Assembly: GCA_001564135.1 (NCBI GenBank)
Contig: LKNH01000202.1
Location: 1-5,132, forward strand
From: Halobacteriaceae archaeon Tc-Br11_E2g27
Lineage (GTDB): Archaea; Halobacteriota; Halobacteria; Halobacteriales; Haloarculaceae
Direction of reading: 5' to 3'
Length of the DNA stretch: 5,132 nucleotides
Shown here: positions 1 to 5,118 of the stretch, one piece after another
How the letters are laid out: every line of letters starts with the position of its first letter
Position numbering within the stretch: the stretch's first letter is position 1
The notes under the pieces: generated by a model
What the model was told of the DNA's origin: nothing
What the model saw: the letters and a program-made list of their open reading frames with translations, nothing else
Database searches by the model: none
Position numbers and translations under genes: made by a program

Positions 1-57
1 TACCTCGTACTCGTCGGCGGATAGCCCACGGAGGTTTTGCTGGAGCGTCTGAACCAT
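1..57 (-). CDS. Partial gene, N-terminus only; TnpB-like (IS200/IS605, IS1341-type) RNA-guided nuclease suspected
   Basis: An ATG at 57 reading leftward opens a frame that leaves the window after 19 codons (MVQTLQQNLRGLSADEYEV). An in-frame TAG lies four codons upstream, so this ATG is the first possible start. The pattern of a short beta-strand-like start followed by a GLS-x-x-EY motif resembles the N-terminus of haloarchaeal TnpB proteins as I remember them (a GL-x-x-EEY-x-x-L motif before the segment on 'K-x-LWN-x-x-LYN'). None of the catalytic Asp/Glu residues or the zinc finger is inside the window, so the family call is an inference from 19 residues plus context: it is preceded by a hairpin-rich segment that abuts a truncated gene, as expected for a transposon end. 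There is no Shine-Dalgarno sequence; a TATA-like box sits about 33 bp upstream. It could equally be an unrelated small gene. Confidence 0.45.
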   Translation of the reverse strand, partial: MVQTLQQNLRGLSADEYEV

Positions 58-84
58 TCTATTATGCTATTTGTTAGAATCAAT

Positions 85-106
85 GTTAAATATTTGGATT
101 CGGGTT
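85..106 (-). promoter_or_regulatory. Probable BRE/TATA promoter for the partial left-edge gene
   Basis: On the minus strand the sequence CCGAATCCAAATATTTAAC reads as a BRE-like CCGAATCC followed by the AT-rich box ATATTTAA centred near 90. Archaeal transcription would start about 25-27 bp downstream, near 63-65, leaving at most a few leader bases before the ATG at 57. This fits a leaderless or nearly leaderless haloarchaeal transcript. The 58-100 interval is clearly more AT-rich than the coding DNA around it. Confidence 0.4.
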
Positions 107-152
107 GTTTGTGAGACCATGACGGCGGGCGTATCCCCTCCCTACTGCGTCC

Positions 153-173
153 TCAGAACGCGGAGCGTTCTGA
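153..173. repeat. Hairpin 1 of the array (9-bp stem, GGA loop)
   Basis: The arms TCAGAACGC (153-161) and GCGTTCTGA (165-173) are perfectly complementary around the loop GGA (TCC on the minus strand). The closing pair is C161-G165. Confidence 0.85.
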
Positions 174-179
174 TGTGCA

Positions 180-200
180 AACGAGAACGGAGTGCTCGTT
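180..200. repeat. Hairpin 2 of the array (8 pairs with one mismatch, GGA loop)
   Basis: AACGAG (180-185) pairs with CTCGTT (195-200). After one A-G mismatch (186/194) two more pairs (187-188 with 192-193) close the loop GGA at 189-191. The loop and the C-G closing pair are identical to hairpin 1 although the stem differs. Confidence 0.75.
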
Positions 201-227
201 AACGCTACTCGGCCTTCGGCCTGCGTT
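201..227. repeat. Hairpin 3 of the array (GGCC stem with outer AACGC/GCGTT stem, TTC loop)
   Basis: GGCC (211-214) and GGCC (218-221) close the loop TTC. An outer stem AACGC (201-205) with GCGTT (223-227) extends the hairpin across an asymmetric internal loop (five bases against one). Its loop centre at 216 is the midpoint of the 124-309 element. On the minus strand the loop is C-GAA-G, a type known to make unusually stable single-stranded DNA mini-hairpins. Confidence 0.7.
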
Positions 228-232
228 GTCGT

Positions 233-253
233 CCGAAAATCTTCGATTTTCGG
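233..253. repeat. Hairpin 4 of the array (9-bp stem, TTC loop)
   Basis: The arms CCGAAAATC (233-241) and GATTTTCGG (245-253) pair perfectly around the loop TTC (C-GAA-G on the minus strand). Confidence 0.85.
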
Positions 254-258
254 GATCA

Positions 259-277
259 CGAGAATCTTTGATTCTCG
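259..277. repeat. Hairpin 5 of the array (8-bp stem, TTT loop)
   Basis: The arms CGAGAATC (259-266) and GATTCTCG (270-277) pair perfectly around the loop TTT (AAA on the minus strand). Confidence 0.85.
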
Positions 278-724
278 AACGACTCCTTGAGGAAGGGGTC
301 TTGCCCGCCTGCATTTCAGATAAAACACCAGCGCAAACCCTGGAATAAGCGCTTGAATAAACGGGAACTCATAGCCCAGATTGAACAGAAGAACGCCGGC
401 ATGGATGCCGAACAAAAACGCGGTCATCACGACGACAAACCAGTCATACTCCGGGCGGAACGCGGCGATGTTCTCGCTGAGCGGGTCAATGCGCGGGATG
501 ATTGCAAAGAGTACTAGCAACCCAGCCATCAGCCCCGGAACCAACGCGATTGCTTGCGTTGCTGGCATCGTTCCGCTCGGTTCGCCGGCACTATCCCAGT
601 TCACCACCAGTTCATCCGGCAGCGAAGGTGCTGCTAACAGGCTTGCGACCCCTGCAGCGACGACAAGCAAAACAGCGATACCGAACCGATGATTGCTGTT
701 CATCGTCGTTCTGTTCACTCGTCG

Positions 725-737
725 GGCTTAAGAAAGC
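725..737 (-). promoter_or_regulatory. Possible TATA box of the DUF1648 gene
   Basis: On the minus strand TTTCTTAAGCC is centred about 27 bp upstream of the ATG at 703, the expected distance for leaderless transcription. The upstream bases are a poor BRE match. A second TATA-like TTATAG at 756-761 could give a start near 733 instead. The whole space between this gene and the helicase stop is only 47 bp, and it also contains a weak CAGCT/AGCTG hairpin (744-755). Confidence 0.3.
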
Positions 738-765
738 ACTCCACAGCTTCAGCTGCTATAAGCGG

Positions 766-3183
766 TCACTCAACGCGCACGACCTTCGAGCGTTCAACGG
801 GCGCAAGCGGCAGGTCGGGAAAGACAACTCGAATACTATATTCAACCCGGTCAGCGGAGCCACCGAAGACGCCGACAGGGAGGGTCGTCTGCCCGAGATA
901 CGAATCTTTGGTCGTCATCTCGACACCACTATCGCTTTCCTGTTCGTCCTCTCGAACGAGTACCGACAGCCCTGCGCGCGCACTGCCGCCAACCGATTCG
1001 ACGGTCACCTCACAGAGTGTACGCTCACCACGGGCGACTGTCTCCGGAAACGCACCCCAGTCAACTTCGATTGCGGGGAGCTCTGATGCGCTTTTGTGGA
1101 CGCGCTCGGCAACGCCGTCGGCTAGCCCGGCAGCGGTGAGCTCGCTCACAGTTGCTGTTGCCACGTCCGCTGGCGATTGGTAGCCTGCCGCCGCGAGCGA
1201 ACTTGCTCGCGTCGAGCCGATACCGTCGATAGCGGTCAGCCCGACTGCATCGTCGCTGATGCCGGTCTCGACCCGTGCTTCGAGACGACGAACAAGGTTC
1301 GCACCGGTCGGGTCACCAAAGCGGTCGACGATTGCCCGCAACGCCGAGAGCAAGCGCTGGGCGTTCTGTCGAATGACCCACGCATCGCTTCGGAGTTCCG
1401 TCGGCGTCGTCGTGTTCATCCCCGAGCGCAGGATAGCAAGCACCTTGCGGTTGCCGGCATCCATCCCGGTTGCCTGCTCGCCAAGCACCGCGTCAATCGC
1501 ATCCTGTTCTGCCGAGCGGGCGCTGACGCTGTCGAACTCTTCGGCCGCCGAAACGGCACGGAGCGCCCGCTCGCTGGTCAATTCCCCATCGGTCAAATCA
1601 GCGAATTGGCGAGCGGTCGGTAAATCGAGATAGTAATCCGAGGCCAGTCGACCAAGTGGCGTCGGTTCGACTGCGGAGCCGTCCATTTCGATAAATTCGT
1701 TGCTGACAAGCCAATCGAGGGTCGCTCTGACTTGGTTACTGAGGTCATCACCGGAGGCGTACGCGCTCGCTTGCTGTGCACGAACCCAATAAAAGGTGGT
1801 TTCAAGCCAGTCCATCGCATCTTCGACAGACCGAACGTTTCCGAGGGCAATTTCGGCGTTGAGATGTGTTGCGAGGTCACCCGACGGCGGTCCGTCGGCA
1901 CCCGTCGAGCGCTCGGCGAGTCGGGATTCGATGTTCTTTCCGTGGGAGAGGAGTCGGCGGTAGCGGCTGGCATCGTCACCATCACAGACGACCCAGGCGT
2001 ATCCCTGGTCGTCATAGCCCGGTCGTCCCGCTCGCCCGAGCATCTGCAGGATATCAAGCGGGCTCATTTCGACCTCTCCTTCGAGCGGGTCGTGGTGAGT
2101 CGTATCGCGGATGACCACACACCGGGCGGGGAGGTTTACCCCCCACGCGAGCGTCGAGGTGGAAAAGAGCAGTTCGATGGTACCGTCACGAAACCACTCC
2201 TCAACGAGGTTCTTGTCCTTGCGGGCTAATCCCGCATGATGAAAGCCAACACCGTCGAGGACAGATTGGCGAAGCGTGTCATTCTGGAGCTGTTCTGCTG
2301 CCTGATGAAACTCGTAGTCACCGCGTGCGCCGACCGGAATGTCTCGGGCAGCGAGTTCGTCGCGGGCTTTCTTCGCTGCCTGCACGGTATCCTGCCGGGA
2401 GGCGACGAAGACGAGGGCTTGCCCATCCTCACGGATGTGTGGCTCAGCAAGGTCAAGGGCGCGGTAGAGTCGCCGGTATTTGTCGGCGAAGGCGTTCTCA
2501 CCGTGGCTGTAGATAGCGACATCGGCTTCGAGCGGGACCGGTCGAACCGACTCATCGAAGGCGAAGGTCGTTTCTTCGGGTGCATCAAGCCACGCAGCAA
2601 CGTCTTCGGCGTTCGACATGGTTGCAGAGAGTGCAACCACTCGGGGGTCACAGAGTCGGCGGAGTCTGGAAATCGTTACTTCGAGGACGCTCCCCCGGCC
2701 ATCGGAATCGAGCAGGTGGACCTCGTCGATGACACAGCAGTCGATATCTTCGACGAAGGAGTAACGCCGCGAATCGTGTTTCCGCGTAGCTGAATCAGCT
2801 TTTTCGGGGGTCATCACGAGAATGTCGGCACGTTTTGCACGGCGCGGATGCAGGTCGCGCTCGCCGGTGACAACATAGACGGAGTAGCCTAACTCCTCGA
2901 ATCGTTCCCATTCGCGCTCCTTTTCGTTTGTAAGCGCGCGAAGCGGGGCGAGAAAGAGGGCGGTGCCGTCGGTCGAGAGGGTCTGACAGATTGCTGCCTC
3001 TGCAACTGCCGTTTTGCCGCTTGCAGTCGGTGCGCTGACGACGACGTTCTCGTCGCTGTCGAGCAAGGCCGGCACGACAGCCGATTGCATCTCGTTGAAG
3101 CGCTCGAACGGAAATGCGTCAGCGAACGCCGGTAGAACGTCTTTGACGGGAACCTGCGATGAAGTCTCGGCTCGACGGCTCAC
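766..3183 (-). CDS. Ski2-like superfamily 2 helicase (Hel308/Mer3/Brr2-type) with Sec63-like and HhH regions
   Basis: This 805-aa ATP-dependent helicase is predicted to unwind DNA or RNA in the cytoplasm; family members act in fork repair, recombination or RNA processing. Visible motifs are a Q-motif-like FERFNEMQ (26-33), Walker A APTASGKT (51-58), motif Ia APLRAL (79-84), TPEK (125-128), DEVH Walker B (153-156), SAT motif III (186-188), FVASR motif IV (259-263), STSTLAWGVNLPA motif V (341-353) and QMLGRAGRPGY motif VI (380-390). All catalytic residues are intact. A winged-helix region (about 430-525), a helical Sec63/ratchet-like region (about 530-645), a helix-hairpin-helix (LTAIDGIGSTRASSLAAAGY, 649-668) and a beta-rich Ig/FN3-like tail (about 705-805) follow. 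The 'SPLDILQMLGRAGRPGYDDQG' type of motif VI and the beta-rich tail are closer to Mer3/Brr2 relatives than to the shorter classical Hel308, so I give no symbol. The start is GTG at 3183; the next Met is residue 32, inside the Q motif, and a TATA box lies about 25 bp upstream. Confidence 0.93.
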   Translation of the reverse strand: MSRRAETSSQVPVKDVLPAFADAFPFERFNEMQSAVVPALLDSDENVVVSAPTASGKTAVAEAAICQTLSTDGTALFLAPLRALTNEKEREWERFEELGYSVYVVTGERDLHPRRAKRADILVMTPEKADSATRKHDSRRYSFVEDIDCCVIDEVHLLDSDGRGSVLEVTISRLRRLCDPRVVALSATMSNAEDVAAWLDAPEETTFAFDESVRPVPLEADVAIYSHGENAFADKYRRLYRALDLAEPHIREDGQALVFVASRQDTVQAAKKARDELAARDIPVGARGDYEFHQAAEQLQNDTLRQSVLDGVGFHHAGLARKDKNLVEEWFRDGTIELLFSTSTLAWGVNLPARCVVIRDTTHHDPLEGEVEMSPLDILQMLGRAGRPGYDDQGYAWVVCDGDDASRYRRLLSHGKNIESRLAERSTGADGPPSGDLATHLNAEIALGNVRSVEDAMDWLETTFYWVRAQQASAYASGDDLSNQVRATLDWLVSNEFIEMDGSAVEPTPLGRLASDYYLDLPTARQFADLTDGELTSERALRAVSAAEEFDSVSARSAEQDAIDAVLGEQATGMDAGNRKVLAILRSGMNTTTPTELRSDAWVIRQNAQRLLSALRAIVDRFGDPTGANLVRRLEARVETGISDDAVGLTAIDGIGSTRASSLAAAGYQSPADVATATVSELTAAGLADGVAERVHKSASELPAIEVDWGAFPETVARGERTLCEVTVESVGGSARAGLSVLVREDEQESDSGVEMTTKDSYLGQTTLPVGVFGGSADRVEYSIRVVFPDLPLAPVERSKVVRVE

Positions 3184-3205
3184 ACTGGGTGGCGGGGAGG
3201 AGCAA

Positions 3206-3221
3206 GTATAGGCGTTTCTGT
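3206..3221 (-). promoter_or_regulatory. BRE/TATA promoter of the helicase gene (leaderless)
   Basis: The minus strand reads AGAAACGCCTATAC: a BRE-like GAAAC followed by TATA (3207-3210), about 25 bp upstream of the GTG start at 3183. This places transcription initiation at or next to the start codon. It shows that the helicase can be transcribed independently even though the upstream dehydrogenase gene ends only 57 bp away on the same strand. No Shine-Dalgarno sequence precedes the GTG; the interval is C-rich. Confidence 0.6.
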
Positions 3222-3240
3222 CGCGGGCGAAGGCTGTCAG

Positions 3241-4062
3241 CTACGTCAGTTTCCGAACCACTCTAAAGACGCCGTCGCGGACCCGGTCAGGGAGGAAACT
3301 CGAATAGACGACGAGTTTGGCGAAGGTTCCGACCGGATAGCGAGGGTCGGGGTTTTTCATCCCTGCGACATCGTGGATGACCGTTGCAACCGCATCGGGG
3401 TCGAGCGCGAACGGCGCTGCACCCGCCGCGATATTCGCATCTTCGATTGTCTCATAGAGCCAGTCGTAGTCGGGCGTCCGGTCGAATTCGTCCAGTTCGG
3501 TTTCGAGGCGGTCGTTGAACCCTGTCTCGACCGGTCCCGGTTCGACAAGAACCACGCTAATATCGAAGGGGTCAACTTCGGCACGGAGCGCATCGCTCAT
3601 CGCTTCAAGCGCGAACTTGGAGCCGGCATACGCACCGCCACCGGGCGTCGAGAGGCGGCCGTAGATACTTGAGAGGTTGATAATCGTGCCGTCTTCCTGG
3701 TCACGAAACAGCGGTAACACCGCACGAGAGAGTCGATGTGGCCCATACACGTTTACGTCGAACTGGTGGTGCAACTGGTCGACCGTCACGTCCTCAAGCG
3801 GCCCATAGAGCCCGTAGCCGGCATTGTTTACGAGACAATCGAGTGCGTCAACTTCGTCCTCGATTCGGGAAACGACGCGGTCGATATCCTCCTGGTCCGT
3901 GACATCGAGTGCGGCCGTTTCACAGCCAGCCTCCGCGAGGTCTGTGATATCATCAGTGTCTCGGCTGGTCGCATAGACCGTCCAGTCGCTGTCAAGAAAC
4001 GATTCGGCGGTTGCGCGGCCAATCCCCGACGAACAACCCGTAATGAGCACCGTCTTCTCCAT
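3241..4062 (-). CDS. Classical short-chain dehydrogenase/reductase (SDR) family oxidoreductase
   Basis: This 273-aa protein is a soluble NAD(P)(H)-dependent oxidoreductase with a Rossmann fold. Visible are the cofactor motif TGCSSGIG (8-15), R34 in ATSRD after the second beta strand (a basic residue here usually indicates NADP(H)), D53 in ALDVTD, NNAG (79-82), the tetrad Asn in VNVYGP (N104), the catalytic Ser in NLSSIYG (S131/S132), Y145 and K149 in YAGSK, and the PG motif in VEPGPVETGF (175-182). Length and motif spacing match the 'classical' SDR class, 17-beta-HSD-like subgroup. The substrate cannot be told from sequence: carbonyl or alcohol compounds, lipids and sugars are all possible. 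The start is one of two adjacent ATGs (4065 or 4062); 4062 is chosen because family members typically begin two residues before TVLITG and a GGAG lies 5 nt upstream. The frame stays open to 4128, but that extension lacks family character. The gene is divergent from thi4 and co-directional with the helicase. Confidence 0.92.
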   Translation of the reverse strand: MEKTVLITGCSSGIGRATAESFLDSDWTVYATSRDTDDITDLAEAGCETAALDVTDQEDIDRVVSRIEDEVDALDCLVNNAGYGLYGPLEDVTVDQLHHQFDVNVYGPHRLSRAVLPLFRDQEDGTIINLSSIYGRLSTPGGGAYAGSKFALEAMSDALRAEVDPFDISVVLVEPGPVETGFNDRLETELDEFDRTPDYDWLYETIEDANIAAGAAPFALDPDAVATVIHDVAGMKNPDPRYPVGTFAKLVVYSSFLPDRVRDGVFRVVRKLT

Positions 4063-4067
4063 CATAT

Positions 4068-4085
4068 CTCCGATAATGACCTCCT
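4068..4085 (-). promoter_or_regulatory. Two Shine-Dalgarno-like sites before the SDR gene
   Basis: The minus strand carries AGGAGGT (4085-4079), a near-perfect anti-16S match, but 13-16 nt from the two candidate ATGs, and a second GGAG (4071-4068) only 2 or 5 nt from them. The shorter site gives sensible spacing only for the ATG at 4062. This differs from the helicase and thi4, which appear leaderless. A TATA-like AATTAAC lies just upstream (about 4090-4096); if that is the real promoter, the mRNA would start near 4066 and neither site would be in it. Confidence 0.35.
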
Positions 4086-4162
4086 GATAGTTAATTGCCA
4101 ACGGTCTTGGTCTGTCAAGTGGACACAATTTCGGTTTTGGGCTGCTGTACCAACCAGCGGGG

Positions 4163-4178
4163 CGAACACTTTTTATTA
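4163..4178 (+). promoter_or_regulatory. BRE/TATA promoter of thi4 (leaderless)
   Basis: CGAACACTTTTTATTA is a close match to the haloarchaeal BRE plus TATA arrangement. The AT-rich box is centred near 4174, 27 bp before the ATG at 4201, so the transcript should begin at or within a base or two of the start codon. No Shine-Dalgarno sequence is present, and a leader riboswitch is excluded if the start is leaderless. Confidence 0.65.
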
Positions 4179-4197
4179 CTTAGTACTATTACCTAGT
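4177..4197 (+). promoter_or_regulatory. Candidate operator between the thi4 TATA box and ATG
   Basis: An 8-bp perfect palindrome TAGTACTA (4181-4188) lies within a pair of direct repeats, TACTTAGT (4177-4184) and TACCTAGT (4190-4197), 13 bp apart with one mismatch. The position between TATA and the transcription start is typical for repressor binding. Archaeal thiamine genes are known to be controlled by ThiR-type regulators; I infer, without a motif to compare, that this could be such a site. Confidence 0.35.
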
Positions 4198-4200
4198 TGT

Positions 4201-5118
4201 ATGTCCGAATTCGATTCGTTCAGCGATGTCAGCGAAGCACAGGTAACGCGTGCAATCGGTCAGGAATGGACCGAGGAGTTCATGGAGAACACCGACACCG
4301 ACGTCATCGTTCTCGGTGGTGGCCCGTCCGGACTCGTCGCGGCGAAAGAGCTCGCAGAGCGGGATGTCGATGTGATGATTGTCGAGAAAAACAACTATCT
4401 CGGTGGCGGTTTCTGGTTGGGCGGCTTCTTGATGAACAAGCTCACGGTTCGTGACCCAGCACACGAAGTGCTAGATGAAATTGACGTGCCATACAAACCA
4501 GCGGAGGAGACAGACGGCCTCTATGTTGCCTCCGGGCCACACGCCTGTTCGGGACTCATCAAAGCTGCCTGCGATGCGGGGGCAAAAGTCCAGAACATGA
4601 CGGAGTTCACCGACCTCGTAATCCGTGAGGACCACCGCGTCTCGGGGATTGTGATGAACTGGACGCCGGTCCATGCGCTCCCCCGAGAACTGACCTGCGT
4701 TGACCCGATTGCCATCGAGACAGACCTCGTCATCGACGCCACCGGCCACGACGCGATGGCGATTTCGAAACTCGACGAACGCGGCGCGCTTGACGTTCCT
4801 GGATTGGAGAGCAACGAGGGAATGGACAACAGCGCAGACGACCAGTACGGTGCACCGGGCCACGATTCGCCCGGCCACGACTCCATGTGGGTCGGCCAGT
4901 CAGAGGATGCTGTCGTCGAAAAGACGGGGGTCGTCCACGATGGACTCATCGCCTCGGGAATGGCAGTTGCCACGGCCTACGGCCTCCCACGGATGGGGCC
5001 GACCTTCGGTGCGATGTTGCTTTCGGGCAAGCAGGCCGCACAGGCTGCACTTGATGAGCTTGAACTCGATGCCTCGCCAGTCGACATGAGCCCCCAGCCA
5101 AGCCCCGCTGACGACTAA
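4201..5118 (+). CDS. thi4: Thiamine thiazole synthase Thi4 (ADP-thiazole synthase), cysteine-type
   Basis: This 305-aa enzyme makes the thiazole half of thiamine as ADP-thiazole from NAD and glycine in the cytoplasm. The FAD/NAD-type Rossmann motif is VIVLGGGPSGL (35-45), with the ribose-binding acidic residue E62 in VEKN. LGGGFWLGG (67-75), MNWTPVHALP (152-161), DATGHDA (179-185) and the C-terminal GMAVATAYGLPRMGPTFGAMLLSGK (253-277) are all family hallmarks. In LTCVDP the cysteine C166, followed by D168, aligns with the sulfur-donating Cys-x-Asp of yeast Thi4; methanogen enzymes that use free sulfide have His at this position. This suggests the single-turnover 'suicide' type reported for yeast and haloarchaeal relatives. 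The start is the ATG at 4201 with a leaderless promoter 27 bp upstream. The open frame extends further upstream to 3736, but that stretch lies antisense to the SDR gene. A PGHDS pentapeptide is repeated in tandem at 219-228. Length is normal for the family and no key residue is missing. Confidence 0.96.
   Translation: MSEFDSFSDVSEAQVTRAIGQEWTEEFMENTDTDVIVLGGGPSGLVAAKELAERDVDVMIVEKNNYLGGGFWLGGFLMNKLTVRDPAHEVLDEIDVPYKPAEETDGLYVASGPHACSGLIKAACDAGAKVQNMTEFTDLVIREDHRVSGIVMNWTPVHALPRELTCVDPIAIETDLVIDATGHDAMAISKLDERGALDVPGLESNEGMDNSADDQYGAPGHDSPGHDSMWVGQSEDAVVEKTGVVHDGLIASGMAVATAYGLPRMGPTFGAMLLSGKQAAQAALDELELDASPVDMSPQPSPADD

Larger units (their letters stand above)
124..309. mobile_element. 186-bp palindromic element: five phased triloop hairpins inside an imperfect inverted repeat
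   Basis: The ends are a 20-bp imperfect inverted repeat: plus strand 124-143 (GGCGGGCgtatCCCCTCCCT) against minus strand 309-290 (GGCGGGCaagaCCCCTTCCT), 15 of 20 identical. Inside lie five hairpins at 153-173, 180-200, 201-227, 233-253 and 259-277. Every hairpin has a 3-nt loop closed by a C-G pair; plus-strand loops are GGA, GGA, TTC, TTC and TTT. Loop centres fall at 163, 190, 216, 243 and 268, a spacing of 25-27 bp, and the middle loop coincides with the midpoint of the whole element (216.5). The stems differ in sequence, so the architecture rather than the sequence is repeated. The segment abuts the point where the DUF1648 gene stops resembling its family. I infer either the left end of a tnpB-bearing IS1341-type element or a MITE/REP-like element. 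No target-site duplication is visible at either edge, as expected for IS200/IS605-type insertion but not proof of it. Confidence 0.6.
86..703 (-). pseudogene. DUF1648 (SdpI-like) membrane protein, 3' end replaced by palindromic element
   Basis: From the ATG at 703 the first about 130 residues look like a haloarchaeal DUF1648 protein: a first membrane segment at roughly residues 7-26, then the DUF1648 signature LPDELVVNWDSAGEPSGTMP (29-47), a second segment (50-70), the linker PRIDPLSENIAAFR, a third segment (about 88-110) and the start of a fourth (about 114-129). The family, which includes SdpI-type immunity/signal proteins, normally continues with a loop (containing NWFVGIRTPWT-like sequence) and further helices. 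Here, after FALVFYLKC (near 312), the frame runs into the hairpin array and encodes about 75 polar residues with no family resemblance, ending at the TAA at 86-88. The native gene therefore occupies about 312-703. A GTG at 718 would add five residues, but the TATA-like TTCTTAAG centred near 730 lies 27 bp before 703, supporting a leaderless ATG start. The protein lies in the cytoplasmic membrane if still made; function is unknown. A read-through chimeric product of 205 aa remains possible. Confidence 0.7.

Noticed and set aside
153..277. CRISPR-like regularly spaced repeats
   Set aside because: The period is regular, but the units are different palindromes, not one conserved repeat with unique spacers, and there is no repeat identity beyond the C-NNN-G loop.
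284..293. A sixth hairpin TCCT/AGGA in the array
   Set aside because: A 2-nt loop is sterically poor, the stem is four pairs, it is off the 26-bp period and it competes with the outer inverted repeat.
744..755. Hairpin CAGCT/AGCTG downstream of the helicase stop as a terminator
   Set aside because: The stem is only five pairs with a 2-nt loop and no T-run follows directly; archaeal terminators depend mainly on T-runs.
287..1086. Plus-strand open frames across the DUF1648 gene and helicase 3' end
   Set aside because: They cross gene boundaries on the opposite strand and show no domain, promoter or start signal.
1177..2793. Several long plus-strand open frames opposite the helicase
   Set aside because: They are antisense shadows of a clearly intact helicase in GC-rich DNA; translations are low-complexity and Arg/Ser/Gly-rich with no recognisable motifs.
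3736..4200. Long upstream extension of the thi4 reading frame
   Set aside because: The extra 155 codons lie antisense to the SDR gene and lack Thi4 similarity; the ATG at 4201 has a well-placed promoter and starts the family-like sequence.
4066..4200. TPP riboswitch upstream of thi4
   Set aside because: The promoter places the transcript start at the ATG, leaving no leader, and no conserved TPP-riboswitch core was recognised in the intergenic region.
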